This document shows, piece by piece, positions 1 to 7,187 of a DNA stretch of 12,134 nt. This DNA is from an uncultured Oscillospiraceae bacterium (lineage in GTDB: Bacteria > Bacillota > Clostridia > Oscillospirales > Oscillospiraceae). A program made the position numbers and the translations under genes. The DNA lies in NCBI GenBank assembly GCA_934572445.1, contig CAKTLD010000053.1:1-12134 (forward strand), written 5' to 3'. How positions within the stretch are numbered: position 1 is the first letter of the stretch; each line of letters begins with the position of its first letter. Below the pieces are notes generated by a model. It searched no databases. It was not told where the DNA came from and saw only the letters and a list, made by a program, of their open reading frames with translations.

Positions 1-1871
1 TCGATCGCGGTGATCTTGGCGTCGACCATCTGGCCTTCGGACAGAACGTCGGAGGGCTTGTCGATGCGGCGGTCAGCAATCTGGGAGATGTGGATCAGGC
101 CGTCCACGCCGGGAACGACTTCAGCGAATGCGCCGAAAGTCATCAGCTTGACGATGCGGACGTTGGCAACGTCGCCGACCTTGTAGGTGTTCATGAACAC
201 ATCCCAGGGATTCTGGGTGCGATCCTTGACGCCGAGAGAGATCTTGTGCTTCTCGGGATCGAAGGAGATGACGTACACGTCGAGATGATCGCCGATGGAA
301 ACGACCTCGGCGGGATTCTTAATGCGGCTCCAGCTCAGCTCGGAGATGTGGACCATACCATCCACGCCGCCGATGTCGACGAACACGCCGTAGGAGGTCA
401 TGGACTTGACAATACCGTCATAGTGCTTGCCGATTTCAATATTCTCCCAAATGGCAGCCTGGGCAGCCTGACGGGCCTCGTTCAGAACGGACTTGATGGA
501 GCCGACCACACGGCGGCGGGCACGGTTGACCTCGGTCACGCGGAGCTGGACCTTCTGCTTGACCATCTGGCCCAGATCGGAATCCTTGGGCAGGCCGCTC
601 TGGGAGGCGGGAACGAACACGCGCACGCCCTTGACAGAAACGACGACGCCGCCCTTGTTCACTTCGGTCACGGTACCTTCGAGAACGGTCTTGTTCTCCA
701 CGGCGTTCTCAATGTCTTCCCACAGCTTGACAGCGTCGAGACGCTTCTTGGAAAGGGTGGCATAGCCCTCCACATCGTTGACGCGGACGACATAGGCTTC
801 GATCTCATCGCCGACCTTGACGACGTCTTCGGGCTTGACATCGGGGTCGCTGCTCAGCTCGGAAACGGGGATGTAGCCGGCCTGCTTGCAGCCGACATCG
901 ACCTGCACCTCGGTCGTACCGATGGCAGTGACGATACCGGTCACCTTATCTCCTGTATTTAGAGTCTTGAAAGATTTTTCAAGCAGTTCTTCAAAGGATT
1001 CGCTGGTCTCAGGGGTGTTGTTGATGATTTCTTCCGTCATTGTTGTTAATACCTCCATAATGATACTCGCAGGAGTGGACGCACCGGCCGTCAGCCCCGC
1101 CTCACGGCATCCGGAGAAGAACTCCGGTGAGAGCTCGTCTGCGGACTCGATCTGAATGACCTTGCCGCAGTTCTCTCTGCAAATCTCGGTCAAATGCCTC
1201 GTATTGGCGCTTCTGCGGTCGCCCACGACCACCATCGCGTCGACCCTGGCGGAAAGCTCTGCCGCCTCAGTCTGACGTTTCTGCGTAGCATTGCATATTG
1301 TATCATTGATTTTCAGATTTGTACACTCTTTTTTTAGAATTTTCACGCAACTTTCCCAAAGCGCACGAATACAGGTCGTCTGCGCGAGCACGATACTGGG
1401 TAAACTGGCAAATTCCGGATGTTTTTCGAGGTGATCGGCAACTTCCTGCGCCGATTCAAAGATGAGCGGCGCGCGGCACCAGCCCGCGATGCCCCGCACC
1501 TCGGGATGCGCGCGCTCACCGATGATCACAACCTGCCGCCCCTCGCGCTCCGCTTCCTCCGCGAGCGTGCGGATGCGGTCAACATGCGGGCACACAGCGC
1601 TGACGACCTCCGCCCCCCGCGCGCGCAGCGCTTCAAGCGCTGCCTTTGGCTCGCCGTGGGCCCGGATAAGAACGGTCTCTCCCGCTTCCGCCTGCTCAGG
1701 AGCCGCGATCAGGCGCATACCGAGCGCTTCAAGCTCATGCACCACGCCCGCATTGTGTACCACGCTGCCGAGCATCGCTCCGCCGCGCGTGCGTGCGGTC
1801 TCCCGCGCAAGACGGACCGCGCGCTCCACGCCGTAGCAGAAGCCCGCGGTCTTTGCCAGAATCACTTTCAC
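1..1871 (-). CDS. ispH-rpsA: 4-hydroxy-3-methylbut-2-enyl diphosphate reductase (IspH/LytB) fused to S1 RNA-binding domains; 3' end off the window
   Basis: The frame is open from a GTG at 1871 to the left edge (623 codons, no stop), so the C-terminus is missing. Residues 1-277 are IspH, the last enzyme of the MEP isoprenoid pathway, which reduces HMBPP to IPP and DMAPP with a 4Fe-4S cluster. The three cluster cysteines are visible at C12 (GFCYGV), C94 (VCPHV) and C193 (ICNAT), with family motifs HNAGVVH, RAHGEP, HPEV, QTT and SANT. An acidic linker (about 278-303) leads to S1 (OB-fold) domains at about 304-375, 393-462, 480-550 and 563 onward, the last cut by the edge. Domains 3 and 4 carry the usual GVDGMVHISE/GVDGLIHIS pattern. 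The S1 part should bind mRNA or the ribosome. The start overlaps the plsC stop in a GTGA, which implies translational coupling. IspH-S1 fusions are known in Clostridia. I checked the frame codon by codon from 1871 to about 915 and found no frameshift; beyond that I checked it at scattered points. Confidence 0.95.
   Translation of the reverse strand, partial: MKVILAKTAGFCYGVERAVRLARETARTRGGAMLGSVVHNAGVVHELEALGMRLIAAPEQAEAGETVLIRAHGEPKAALEALRARGAEVVSAVCPHVDRIRTLAEEAEREGRQVVIIGERAHPEVRGIAGWCRAPLIFESAQEVADHLEKHPEFASLPSIVLAQTTCIRALWESCVKILKKECTNLKINDTICNATQKRQTEAAELSARVDAMVVVGDRRSANTRHLTEICRENCGKVIQIESADELSPEFFSGCREAGLTAGASTPASIIMEVLTTMTEEIINNTPETSESFEELLEKSFKTLNTGDKVTGIVTAIGTTEVQVDVGCKQAGYIPVSELSSDPDVKPEDVVKVGDEIEAYVVRVNDVEGYATLSKKRLDAVKLWEDIENAVENKTVLEGTVTEVNKGGVVVSVKGVRVFVPASQSGLPKDSDLGQMVKQKVQLRVTEVNRARRRVVGSIKSVLNEARQAAQAAIWENIEIGKHYDGIVKSMTSYGVFVDIGGVDGMVHISELSWSRIKNPAEVVSIGDHLDVYVISFDPEKHKISLGVKDRTQNPWDVFMNTYKVGDVANVRIVKLMTFGAFAEVVPGVDGLIHISQIADRRIDKPSDVLSEGQMVDAKITAI
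1038..1054 (-). promoter_or_regulatory. Possible internal ribosome binding site and ATG start for a free S1 protein
   Basis: GGAGGT (1049-1054) is followed 10 bases later by an in-frame ATG (1038-1040), codon 278 of the fusion. Translation from it would begin MTEEIINNTPETSESFEELL, an acidic leader before the first S1 domain that resembles the N-terminus of stand-alone Firmicute S1 homologues. Caution: the GGAGGT also encodes the end of the IspH motif (Met-Glu-Val), whose Glu-Val is common in LytB proteins, so the match may be partly forced. It may be a working internal start or the relic of the start of a formerly separate rpsA gene. Confidence 0.35.
1297..1325 (-). promoter_or_regulatory. 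Candidate internal sigma-A promoter inside ispH, reading toward the S1 domains
   Basis: On the minus strand a TACAAT (1297-1302) is preceded directly by TGA, giving an extended -10 of the TGN type. With a 17-base spacer the -35 position holds TGTACA (1320-1325), four of six matches to TTGACA. The site lies in a short AT-rich patch (about 1276-1350) of an otherwise GC-rich gene, at codons for the segment around KILKKECTNLKIND. It lies about 260 bases upstream of an in-frame ATG with a ribosome-binding-site-like sequence at the IspH/S1 junction. This is a sequence match only; coding constraint on the IspH motif just downstream may explain part of it. Confidence 0.4.
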
Positions 1872-2491
1872 AGCGGCGCGCCCCCCACCTGCTGGCCGCC
1901 AAGAGCATAGGCTCTGCGCAGCAGCTCGTCGGCGATGGCCTGCAGCTCTTCAGATGTGCCGCGGCGTCCCGTGACCTCGGGCACGAGCGGCTCGCCGAAG
2001 TAGATGCGCGTTTTACGGAAGAGCTTTTTTTCCCCGTCGCAAAAGACCGGCACGAGCGAAGCGCCCGTGCGCACACCGATCATAGCAATCCCCGCATGGG
2101 CATGGGCTGGCAGCCCGTCGTGATAGCCGATACCGCCGTGGATCGTAGTCCCCTCGGGGAAAATCAGCAGGTTTTCTCCCTTGTGGAGCACCTGCATCGC
2201 GGTCTTGACGGACTGGATATCCTTCCCGTCGCGCTGGACGGGAAACGCGCCGAGCGCACGCAGCAGCCGTCCGGTCACGGGGTTTTCAAAAAGCTCGGCC
2301 TTGGCCATAAAATGCATGTGATAATTCAGCGGCAGGCACAGGGCGATAAGCACGGGGTCAATGTCACTCGCGTGGTTGGGGCCGAGCAGCACGCTGTTTT
2401 TCGGCAGCTCCTTCACGCCCCGGACCTCCACACGGTAAAGCCACAGCAGCACGCGCCCGAGCACCCAGGCGATGGTATATAGTATCCTCAT
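1868..2491 (-). CDS. plsC: 1-acyl-sn-glycerol-3-phosphate acyltransferase (PlsC/LPLAT family)
   Basis: This 207-residue protein should transfer an acyl chain to the sn-2 position of lysophosphatidic acid, giving phosphatidic acid for membrane phospholipids. Residues 3-20 form a hydrophobic N-terminal helix that would hold it at the membrane. The acyltransferase signatures are present: block I NHASDID with catalytic H40 and D45, block II around GAFPVQRDG (80-88), block III FPEGTT (110-115), and a later V-P-V-F segment. The length is typical of short PlsC proteins. The ATG at 2491 shares an ATGA with the cmk stop, and a GGGAG sits 8 bases upstream inside cmk. The stop overlaps the GTG of ispH. 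A PlsC between Cmk and IspH is a recurring clostridial arrangement. The exact acyl acceptor cannot be told from sequence. Confidence 0.92.
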   Translation of the reverse strand: MRILYTIAWVLGRVLLWLYRVEVRGVKELPKNSVLLGPNHASDIDPVLIALCLPLNYHMHFMAKAELFENPVTGRLLRALGAFPVQRDGKDIQSVKTAMQVLHKGENLLIFPEGTTIHGGIGYHDGLPAHAHAGIAMIGVRTGASLVPVFCDGEKKLFRKTRIYFGEPLVPEVTGRRGTSEELQAIADELLRRAYALGGQQVGGAPL

Positions 2492-3165
2492 TGCAGTTTC
2501 TCCCGAATGATGCGCAGCAGCGCTTCCCTGCTCGCGTCAAAATCAAGCGCGGAGGTATCCACGCGCACGGCATCCTCCGCGCAGCGCAGCGGAGCTGCCG
2601 CGCGGTGCATATCCTGCTCGTCACGCTCGTTGATCTCGCGCAGCACCTCCTCATAGGGCTTCGGCGTGCCGCGGCCCTCAAGCTCCAGACAGCGGCGGCG
2701 GGCGCGCTCCTGCGCGGACGCCGTGAGGTATATCTTCACGTCAGCGTCCGGCAGCACCACGGTACCGATATCACGCCCGTCCATAATGACGCTGTTTCTG
2801 CGCGCGGTATCACGCTGCATCTCAAGAAGGTAGGCCCGCACCGTCGGCATTGCCGACACGTCGGAGGCGTACATAGAGATCTGCGGCAGGCGGATCTTCT
2901 GCGTCACATCCTCGCCATCGAGCCACATGTGCTGCAGCCCGTCTTCCCCGTAGCTCATGCGGATCGTGAGCTGCGGCAGCAGCGGCGCGACCTGCTGCTC
3001 ATTCTTCGGATCAAGCCCGCGGGCAAAGACCGCGCAGCCGATAGTACGATAGATGGCGCCGGTATCAACATAGAGGATACCAAGCTCCGTGGCGATGGCC
3101 CGGGCGAGCGTGCTCTTGCCCGCTCCGCTGGGGCCGTCAACAGCAATGGAATAGTGTTCTTTCAT
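2488..3165 (-). CDS. cmk: (d)CMP kinase (cytidylate kinase)
   Basis: This 225-residue cytosolic enzyme phosphorylates CMP and dCMP with ATP, feeding the CTP and dCTP pools. The P-loop GPSGAGKST lies at residues 11-19, followed by LYVDTGAIYRT (31-41), the CMP-binding DGRDIGTVV (129-137), the IYLTAS strand (145-150) and the arginine-rich lid QERARRR (152-158). The length is normal for the family. I chose the ATG at 3165 because the P-loop then falls at the usual position; the frame stays open further upstream, but that extension is basic, unlike any Cmk, and overlaps the flavoprotein gene. The Shine-Dalgarno sequence is weak (an AAGAAAAG-like stretch). The gap to the preceding gene is 37 bases and AT-rich. 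The stop overlaps plsC by 4 bases. Confidence 0.96.
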   Translation of the reverse strand: MKEHYSIAVDGPSGAGKSTLARAIATELGILYVDTGAIYRTIGCAVFARGLDPKNEQQVAPLLPQLTIRMSYGEDGLQHMWLDGEDVTQKIRLPQISMYASDVSAMPTVRAYLLEMQRDTARRNSVIMDGRDIGTVVLPDADVKIYLTASAQERARRRCLELEGRGTPKPYEEVLREINERDEQDMHRAAAPLRCAEDAVRVDTSALDFDASREALLRIIREKLQ

Positions 3166-3202
3166 GCTTTTCTTATCATCTTTTCTGTAAAGTAATATTG
3201 CT

Positions 3203-4438
3203 TTATTGCTCTTGCAGATAAGCGGCTGCCGCCTCGCCTGCCGCCTTGCCGGTCGCCCAGGCGATCTGGAGGTTGAATCCGCCCGTGTAGGCATCCACAT
3301 CGATCATTTCACCCGCAAAGTAGAGTCCCGCGACCTTCTTCGATGCCATCGTCCTCGGGTCGATCTCCCCTACCCTGACTCCGCCGGAGGTGATGATCGC
3401 GTTCTCCACCGGCATAGGCGCGGTGACATCGACCGTCCAGCGCTTGAGCAGCGTGCGGATCGTTTCACGCTGGGCGCGCGTGATCTCATGCACCTTCTGA
3501 TGCGGCGGGATACCGGAGCGACTGACGAACACGTCGATCAGCTTCTGCGGCAGGAGCGCGCCGAGCGCATTGTGAAAGTCGCTGTTAGCGTACTTTTCGA
3601 AATCGGACAGCAGGCGCCTGTCGAGCGCCTTTTCGTCGAGCGCGGGCTTGAGGTCGATCTCCAGCCGGTACCGCTTTTTGTCAAAATGCCGCATGTGCGC
3701 GCTCGCCGACAGGACGAGCGGCCCGCTCACGCCGAAGTGCGTGAAGAGCATCTCGCCGAAATCCGTGTGGATCTTCTTGTTGTTCTCATAGACCGTCAGA
3801 CTGACGTTGCGCAGGCTCAGGCCCTGCAGCTCCGCGCAGCCGTCCGCCCGCAGCGGCACAAGCGAGCCACGCAGCGGCGTAACCGTGTGGCCGAGCGATT
3901 CCGCCATGCGGAAGCCGTCACCCGTCGAGCCTGTTGCCGGATAGGAAAGCCCGCCCGTCGCCAGAACGACGGCAGAGGCAGCATACTCCCCCTTTTCGCC
4001 CCTGACGGCGGCGATATGCCCATCCTCCGCCAAAACATTGAGCACACGGTCACGCACGAGCCGGACGTGCTGCCGCCTGAGCTCACGCTCAAGCGCGGCG
4101 GTCACATCGAATGACCGGTCAGACACCGGGAAAACCCGCTTTCCCCGCTCGACCTTGAGCGGTACACCGATCCCTTCAAAAAAGGCGATGGCATCGTACC
4201 CGTCAAAGCGGGAAAAGACAGAATATAAAAAGCGGGGATTCTGCGGCACATGGGCAAGAAGCTCCTCGCAGCCGCTTTCATTCGTCACGTTGCAGCGGCC
4301 CTTGCCGGTGATATTCACCTTCTTGCCCAGACGTTCGTTCGGCTCAAGCAGCGTAACGTCCGCGCCCGAACGCGCGGCGCAGATGGCGGCCATCATACCG
4401 CCAGCTCCCCCACCGATGACGACGAGCGGCTTATTCAT
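3203..4438 (-). CDS. NAD(P)/FAD-dependent oxidoreductase, HI0933/YtfP (BaiN-like) family
   Basis: A flavoprotein of 411 residues. The N-terminus has the Rossmann FAD-binding loop VVIGGGAGGMMAA (6-18), an acidic residue at the end of strand 2 (LLEPNE), and the family signature GKKVNITGKGRCNVTN (38-53). Near the C-terminus is the second FAD motif, GLYFAGEMIDVDAYTGGFNLQ, followed by an AWATGKAAGEAAA helix. The length matches the family. Members include B. subtilis YtfP and the bile-acid-related BaiN, but the substrate of most is unknown and I do not assign one. The start is the ATG at 4438: it begins MNKPLVVIGGG and overlaps the stop of the RpiR gene by 8 bases (ATGAATAA). An AAAGG lies 6 bases upstream. 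A longer in-frame extension to 4477 adds 13 residues that do not look like the family. Confidence 0.9.
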   Translation of the reverse strand: MNKPLVVIGGGAGGMMAAICAARSGADVTLLEPNERLGKKVNITGKGRCNVTNESGCEELLAHVPQNPRFLYSVFSRFDGYDAIAFFEGIGVPLKVERGKRVFPVSDRSFDVTAALERELRRQHVRLVRDRVLNVLAEDGHIAAVRGEKGEYAASAVVLATGGLSYPATGSTGDGFRMAESLGHTVTPLRGSLVPLRADGCAELQGLSLRNVSLTVYENNKKIHTDFGEMLFTHFGVSGPLVLSASAHMRHFDKKRYRLEIDLKPALDEKALDRRLLSDFEKYANSDFHNALGALLPQKLIDVFVSRSGIPPHQKVHEITRAQRETIRTLLKRWTVDVTAPMPVENAIITSGGVRVGEIDPRTMASKKVAGLYFAGEMIDVDAYTGGFNLQIAWATGKAAGEAAAAYLQEQ

Positions 4439-5294
4439 CCTCGACCTTTCCGAAAATGCCGAAGCGCTCCCACACATGCTCGAGCTCGGAGAAGGTGGAG
4501 GCGATGTCCGCGCCCTTCTTGTTCGCCACAGCGAGGATGAGCGCGTTGAGCATGCTCATGGGCGCAGCGAGCGAATCGACAAAGGAGATCATTTCGTTGC
4601 GCACCAGCAGCGAGCAGGACGACATCTGGTTGATCGGCGACATCTCGCTGTCGGTCACGCCGACGATCGTCGCACCGCGGTCCTTGGCAAAATGTATGGT
4701 CTTGAGCGCCAGCTCGCTGTAGCGCGGGAAGCAGATGCCGATGACCACATCGCCCGGAGAAACGCGGAAGATCTGGTCGAACGTGCCCGCGGCCCCGCCC
4801 TGCACCTGCACGACATTGTCGAAGATCAGGCGGAAGTAAAAATTCAGATAGCCCGCAAGGAACGAGGAGGAACGGAAGCCCACGATGTAGATTTTTTTCG
4901 CGCCGATGATCGTATCGACCACGCGGTCAAACTCCGCGCCCTCGGTCTGGTCGATGGCCATGCGGATCTTTTCCATGTCACGCTGGAGAACGTTCGTCAT
5001 CAGGTCCGAGCCCGCAAGCTCTCCGTCGGACGCCTGGATACGCTGGATGCTCGTCAGCTTGCCGCGGATCATCTCCTGCAGCGCGCGCTGCATGCTGGGG
5101 TAGCCCTCATAACCGAGCTGGGTGGCAAAACGCACCACCGTCGACTCGCTGACCTGTACGGTCTTGCCGAGCTTGCTGGCCGTCATGAACGCCGCCTTGT
5201 CATAGTTTTCCAGGATGAAGCGCGCGATGAGCTTCTGCCCCTTGGAAAAGCTGCTCATATTTTTTTCGATGTTATGTAGAATGTTCTTCGTCAT
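4431..5294 (-). CDS. MurR/RpiR-family transcriptional regulator (HTH plus SIS domain)
   Basis: A cytosolic DNA-binding regulator of 287 residues. Residues 1-77 form the RpiR-type helix-turn-helix, with the recognition region ASKLGKTVQVSESTVVRF (39-56) and the family-typical LGYEGYPSMQ (60-69). A linker leads to a SIS (sugar isomerase) domain at about 125-260, with the phosphosugar-binding loops at GFRSSSFLA (139-147) and CFPRYSELAL (188-197). Relatives sense phosphosugars such as N-acetylmuramic acid 6-phosphate or ribose phosphate; no ligand can be assigned here. Unusually, no sugar-catabolism gene is adjacent: it sits 13 bases after rluB and overlaps the flavoprotein gene. The ATG at 5294 is preceded by AGAGGCGG. 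No operator was identified. Confidence 0.93.
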   Translation of the reverse strand: MTKNILHNIEKNMSSFSKGQKLIARFILENYDKAAFMTASKLGKTVQVSESTVVRFATQLGYEGYPSMQRALQEMIRGKLTSIQRIQASDGELAGSDLMTNVLQRDMEKIRMAIDQTEGAEFDRVVDTIIGAKKIYIVGFRSSSFLAGYLNFYFRLIFDNVVQVQGGAAGTFDQIFRVSPGDVVIGICFPRYSELALKTIHFAKDRGATIVGVTDSEMSPINQMSSCSLLVRNEMISFVDSLAAPMSMLNALILAVANKKGADIASTFSELEHVWERFGIFGKVEDE

Positions 5295-5307
5295 AATACC
5301 GCCTCTG

Positions 5308-6036
5308 TCATTTGTTTTTTGTGGATGCGAGCTCCTGCTCCGTCAGCTCCCGCCACCTGCCGCTGGGCAGATCGCCGAGGCTGAGCGTGTGTTCGCGTAC
5401 GCGCCGGAGCTTCTTCACATGCAGCCCGCAGAAGGCGCACATACGCCGGATCTGCCGGTTTTTTCCCTCATGGATGGTGATGGCGAGCAGCGCAGTCTCT
5501 CTCCCGCTGCGCAGTACGCGCACTCTGGCGCGCCGGATGGGCTCGCCGTCCAGCTCTGTCATCGCCGCGAGCCTTTTGTCGGCGTCCGCCGTCTCTCCCG
5601 CCACGGTGACATGATAGGTCTTATCGACCTCATAGCGCGGATGGAGCATCTGCTGCATCCATTCGCCGTCGTTGGTCAGCAGCAGCAGGCCCTCGGAATC
5701 GAGGTCCAGCCGGCCGACCGGGTAAACGCGCGTCCCACAGTCCTTTACCAGCTCCGCGACCGTCGGTCTCCCCTTTTCATCGGAAAGCGTACAGACATAG
5801 CCGCGCGGCTTGTTGAGCATCAGGTACCGCTTTTTTTCGTTTTGTGCGAGCGGCGTGCCGTCCACGGTGATCGCATCATGCGCCGGATCGGCCCTTTGTC
5901 CGATCAGGGCGGTCCCGCCGTTTACACGCACGCGTCCCTCGGCGATCCACTGCTCCGCCGTGCGGCGGGAGCACAGCCCCGCCTCGGCGATCAGCTTTTG
6001 TATTCTCTCCTCTGCCAGGGCCGTTCCCCTCCTCAC
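5308..6036 (-). CDS. rluB: 23S rRNA pseudouridine synthase, RsuA/RluB/RluE/RluF family
   Basis: The enzyme isomerises a specific uridine in 23S rRNA to pseudouridine during ribosome assembly. An N-terminal S4 RNA-binding domain (RIQKLIAEAGLCSRRTAEQWI and the VRVNG turn) is followed by the catalytic domain with LNKPRGYVCTLSD, the catalytic aspartate in GRLDLDSEGLLLLTNDG, and the GKNRQIRRM motif near the C-terminus. This combination points to RluB rather than RluA. The start is uncertain. A GTG at 6036 gives a GTGA overlap with the dacF stop and is used here. A GTG at 6054 is also in frame. A CTG at 6018 lies 9 bases after a strong AGGAGGGG and would give a family-typical N-terminus (MAEERIQKLI). 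The site modified is inferred from the family only. Confidence 0.92.
   Translation of the reverse strand: MRRGTALAEERIQKLIAEAGLCSRRTAEQWIAEGRVRVNGGTALIGQRADPAHDAITVDGTPLAQNEKKRYLMLNKPRGYVCTLSDEKGRPTVAELVKDCGTRVYPVGRLDLDSEGLLLLTNDGEWMQQMLHPRYEVDKTYHVTVAGETADADKRLAAMTELDGEPIRRARVRVLRSGRETALLAITIHEGKNRQIRRMCAFCGLHVKKLRRVREHTLSLGDLPSGRWRELTEQELASTKNK
6026..6033 (-). promoter_or_regulatory. Strong Shine-Dalgarno that bears on the rluB start
   Basis: On the minus strand AGGAGGGG begins at the last base of the dacF TGA stop. It lies downstream of the two GTG candidates for rluB, so it cannot serve them, but it is 9 bases before an in-frame CTG (6016-6018). No ATG, GTG or TTG lies in frame at a suitable distance. 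This favours a rare CTG start, though a chance match within the 5' coding region remains possible. Confidence 0.45.
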
Positions 6037-7157
6037 GCGGAAAGCAGATCCCACAGCTTCTCCGCAAGTGACTCTCTTTTTGCCGTTTTGTTTTCCGTCG
6101 GCGGCACCGGCTGCACAGCCGCACGGGCGCTCACAAGCTCCACGCGCCCGACCTCTTCCCCTCCGCAGAGGATCACCAGTTCGCCGAGCCTCTGCCCCTT
6201 CTGCACCGGCGCAGCCATCGACTGCGGAAGCTCCGCGCGTGTGGTGAGCGCCTCGCCCTCAGCAAGCGGATACCGGAAGTCCTCGACCGCCACGGCGGGA
6301 ACCGACGTGCCGCCCACCGTCACCGCGCCGTATTGTGCATGCTTCTTTGCACCGAATGCGCTGTGATAGGCCGAAAAGCCATAGTCGTACAGTGCGGCGT
6401 GATCGTCCCAGTCGCAGCCGTCGCAGAGCGTGACAGCGATCAGGCGCAGACCATCGCGCTCGGCACAGGTGACGAGCGTGCGGCCCGCATCACCGGTATA
6501 TCCGGTCTTGAGACCGACACAGCCGGAATATGCGCCGAGCAGCTTATTGTGATTGGTCATCGTGCGCGTGCCGACACTGGCCGTGCGTGTCGATACAATG
6601 CGCGCAAACGTAGGGTCCTGCATGGCGTGCGCCGCAAGGCGCGCCATATCAAGGGCGCAGGAATGGTGCCCCTGCTCATCGAGCCCGCTGGGATTGGCAA
6701 ACGATGTGTGCGTCATGCCGAGCGCAGCCGCCTTTTCATTCATCCAGGCGACGAACTGCGCACTGCCGCCCGATCCGCCGCAATAGGCCGCGATACATTC
6801 CGCCGCATCGTTGCCGGAGGGCAGCATCAGCCCATAGAGCAGCTCCTCCATCGTGAGCGTTTCGCCCTCGAAAAGATACATCGACGAGCCCTCGCGCAGA
6901 TGCTCCCTTTTGACCGTGACCCGGTCGCTGAGCCCGCTGTGCTCCAGCGCGACAAGGCAGGTCATGATCTTCGTGGTGCTGGCGATGCTTCGCTCCTGCG
7001 TTTCCTGCCGCGAAACCAGCACCCGCCCGCTGTCCGCATCCATCAGGATAAAGGCGGCGGCAGAGGTCTGCGGCGCGGAAGCGTGACAAGCGATACCGCT
7101 TGTCACGCAAAGCACAGCAAGGGAAAAGGCGATGATTCGGCGCACTTGCCGCGGCAT
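6033..7157 (-). CDS. dacF: D-alanyl-D-alanine carboxypeptidase, peptidase family S11 (DacF/DacB-like)
   Basis: A penicillin-binding protein of 374 residues that should remove the terminal D-alanine from peptidoglycan pentapeptides outside the membrane. A signal peptide occupies about residues 1-28, with basic MPRQVRR, a hydrophobic core and a plausible signal peptidase I site after ASA. The three active-site motifs are clear: S60-T-T-K63, S114-G-N116 and K217-T-G219. After the catalytic domain (to about 260) comes a PBP5 C-terminal-like domain (about 285-345). The final helix (about 361-374) is amphipathic, as in S11 enzymes that anchor peripherally. AAGGAG lies 7-8 bases before the ATG at 7157. 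Next to gerW it is probably a sporulation-linked DacF or DacB type that adjusts cortex or wall cross-linking; sequence alone does not separate the two. Confidence 0.93.
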   Translation of the reverse strand: MPRQVRRIIAFSLAVLCVTSGIACHASAPQTSAAAFILMDADSGRVLVSRQETQERSIASTTKIMTCLVALEHSGLSDRVTVKREHLREGSSMYLFEGETLTMEELLYGLMLPSGNDAAECIAAYCGGSGGSAQFVAWMNEKAAALGMTHTSFANPSGLDEQGHHSCALDMARLAAHAMQDPTFARIVSTRTASVGTRTMTNHNKLLGAYSGCVGLKTGYTGDAGRTLVTCAERDGLRLIAVTLCDGCDWDDHAALYDYGFSAYHSAFGAKKHAQYGAVTVGGTSVPAVAVEDFRYPLAEGEALTTRAELPQSMAAPVQKGQRLGELVILCGGEEVGRVELVSARAAVQPVPPTENKTAKRESLAEKLWDLLSA

Positions 7158-7187
7158 AGGACCACTCCTTCAAAGCAGAATGATCCT

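Noticed and set aside
90..962. Long plus-strand open frame opposite the S1 domains
   Set aside because: It is the antisense of clearly conserved S1 codons, has low-complexity Asp/His/Leu/Gly-rich composition, no recognisable domain and no ribosome binding site. Long antisense frames are expected where the sense strand is GC-rich.
3166..3202. AT-rich gap before cmk as a possible promoter
   Set aside because: It contains GATAAG-like and TTTACA-like hexamers, but no pair with acceptable spacing and quality was found.
3166..3300. N-terminal extension of cytidylate kinase to 3300
   Set aside because: The 45 extra residues are very basic, overlap the end of the flavoprotein gene and would push the P-loop far from its normal place.
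4439..4477. N-terminal extension of the flavoprotein to 4477
   Set aside because: The extra 13 residues precede the usual MNKPLVVIGGG start, overlap the RpiR coding region further and lack a better ribosome binding site.
4038..5279. 413-codon plus-strand open frame opposite the RpiR and flavoprotein genes
   Set aside because: It spans two well-supported opposite-strand genes and their junction, is Arg/Ala/His-rich, and matches no family I recognise. It is a shadow frame.
5215..6366. 383-codon plus-strand open frame opposite rluB and the carboxypeptidase
   Set aside because: Same reasoning: it covers two real genes on the other strand and shows no motif, start signal or promoter.
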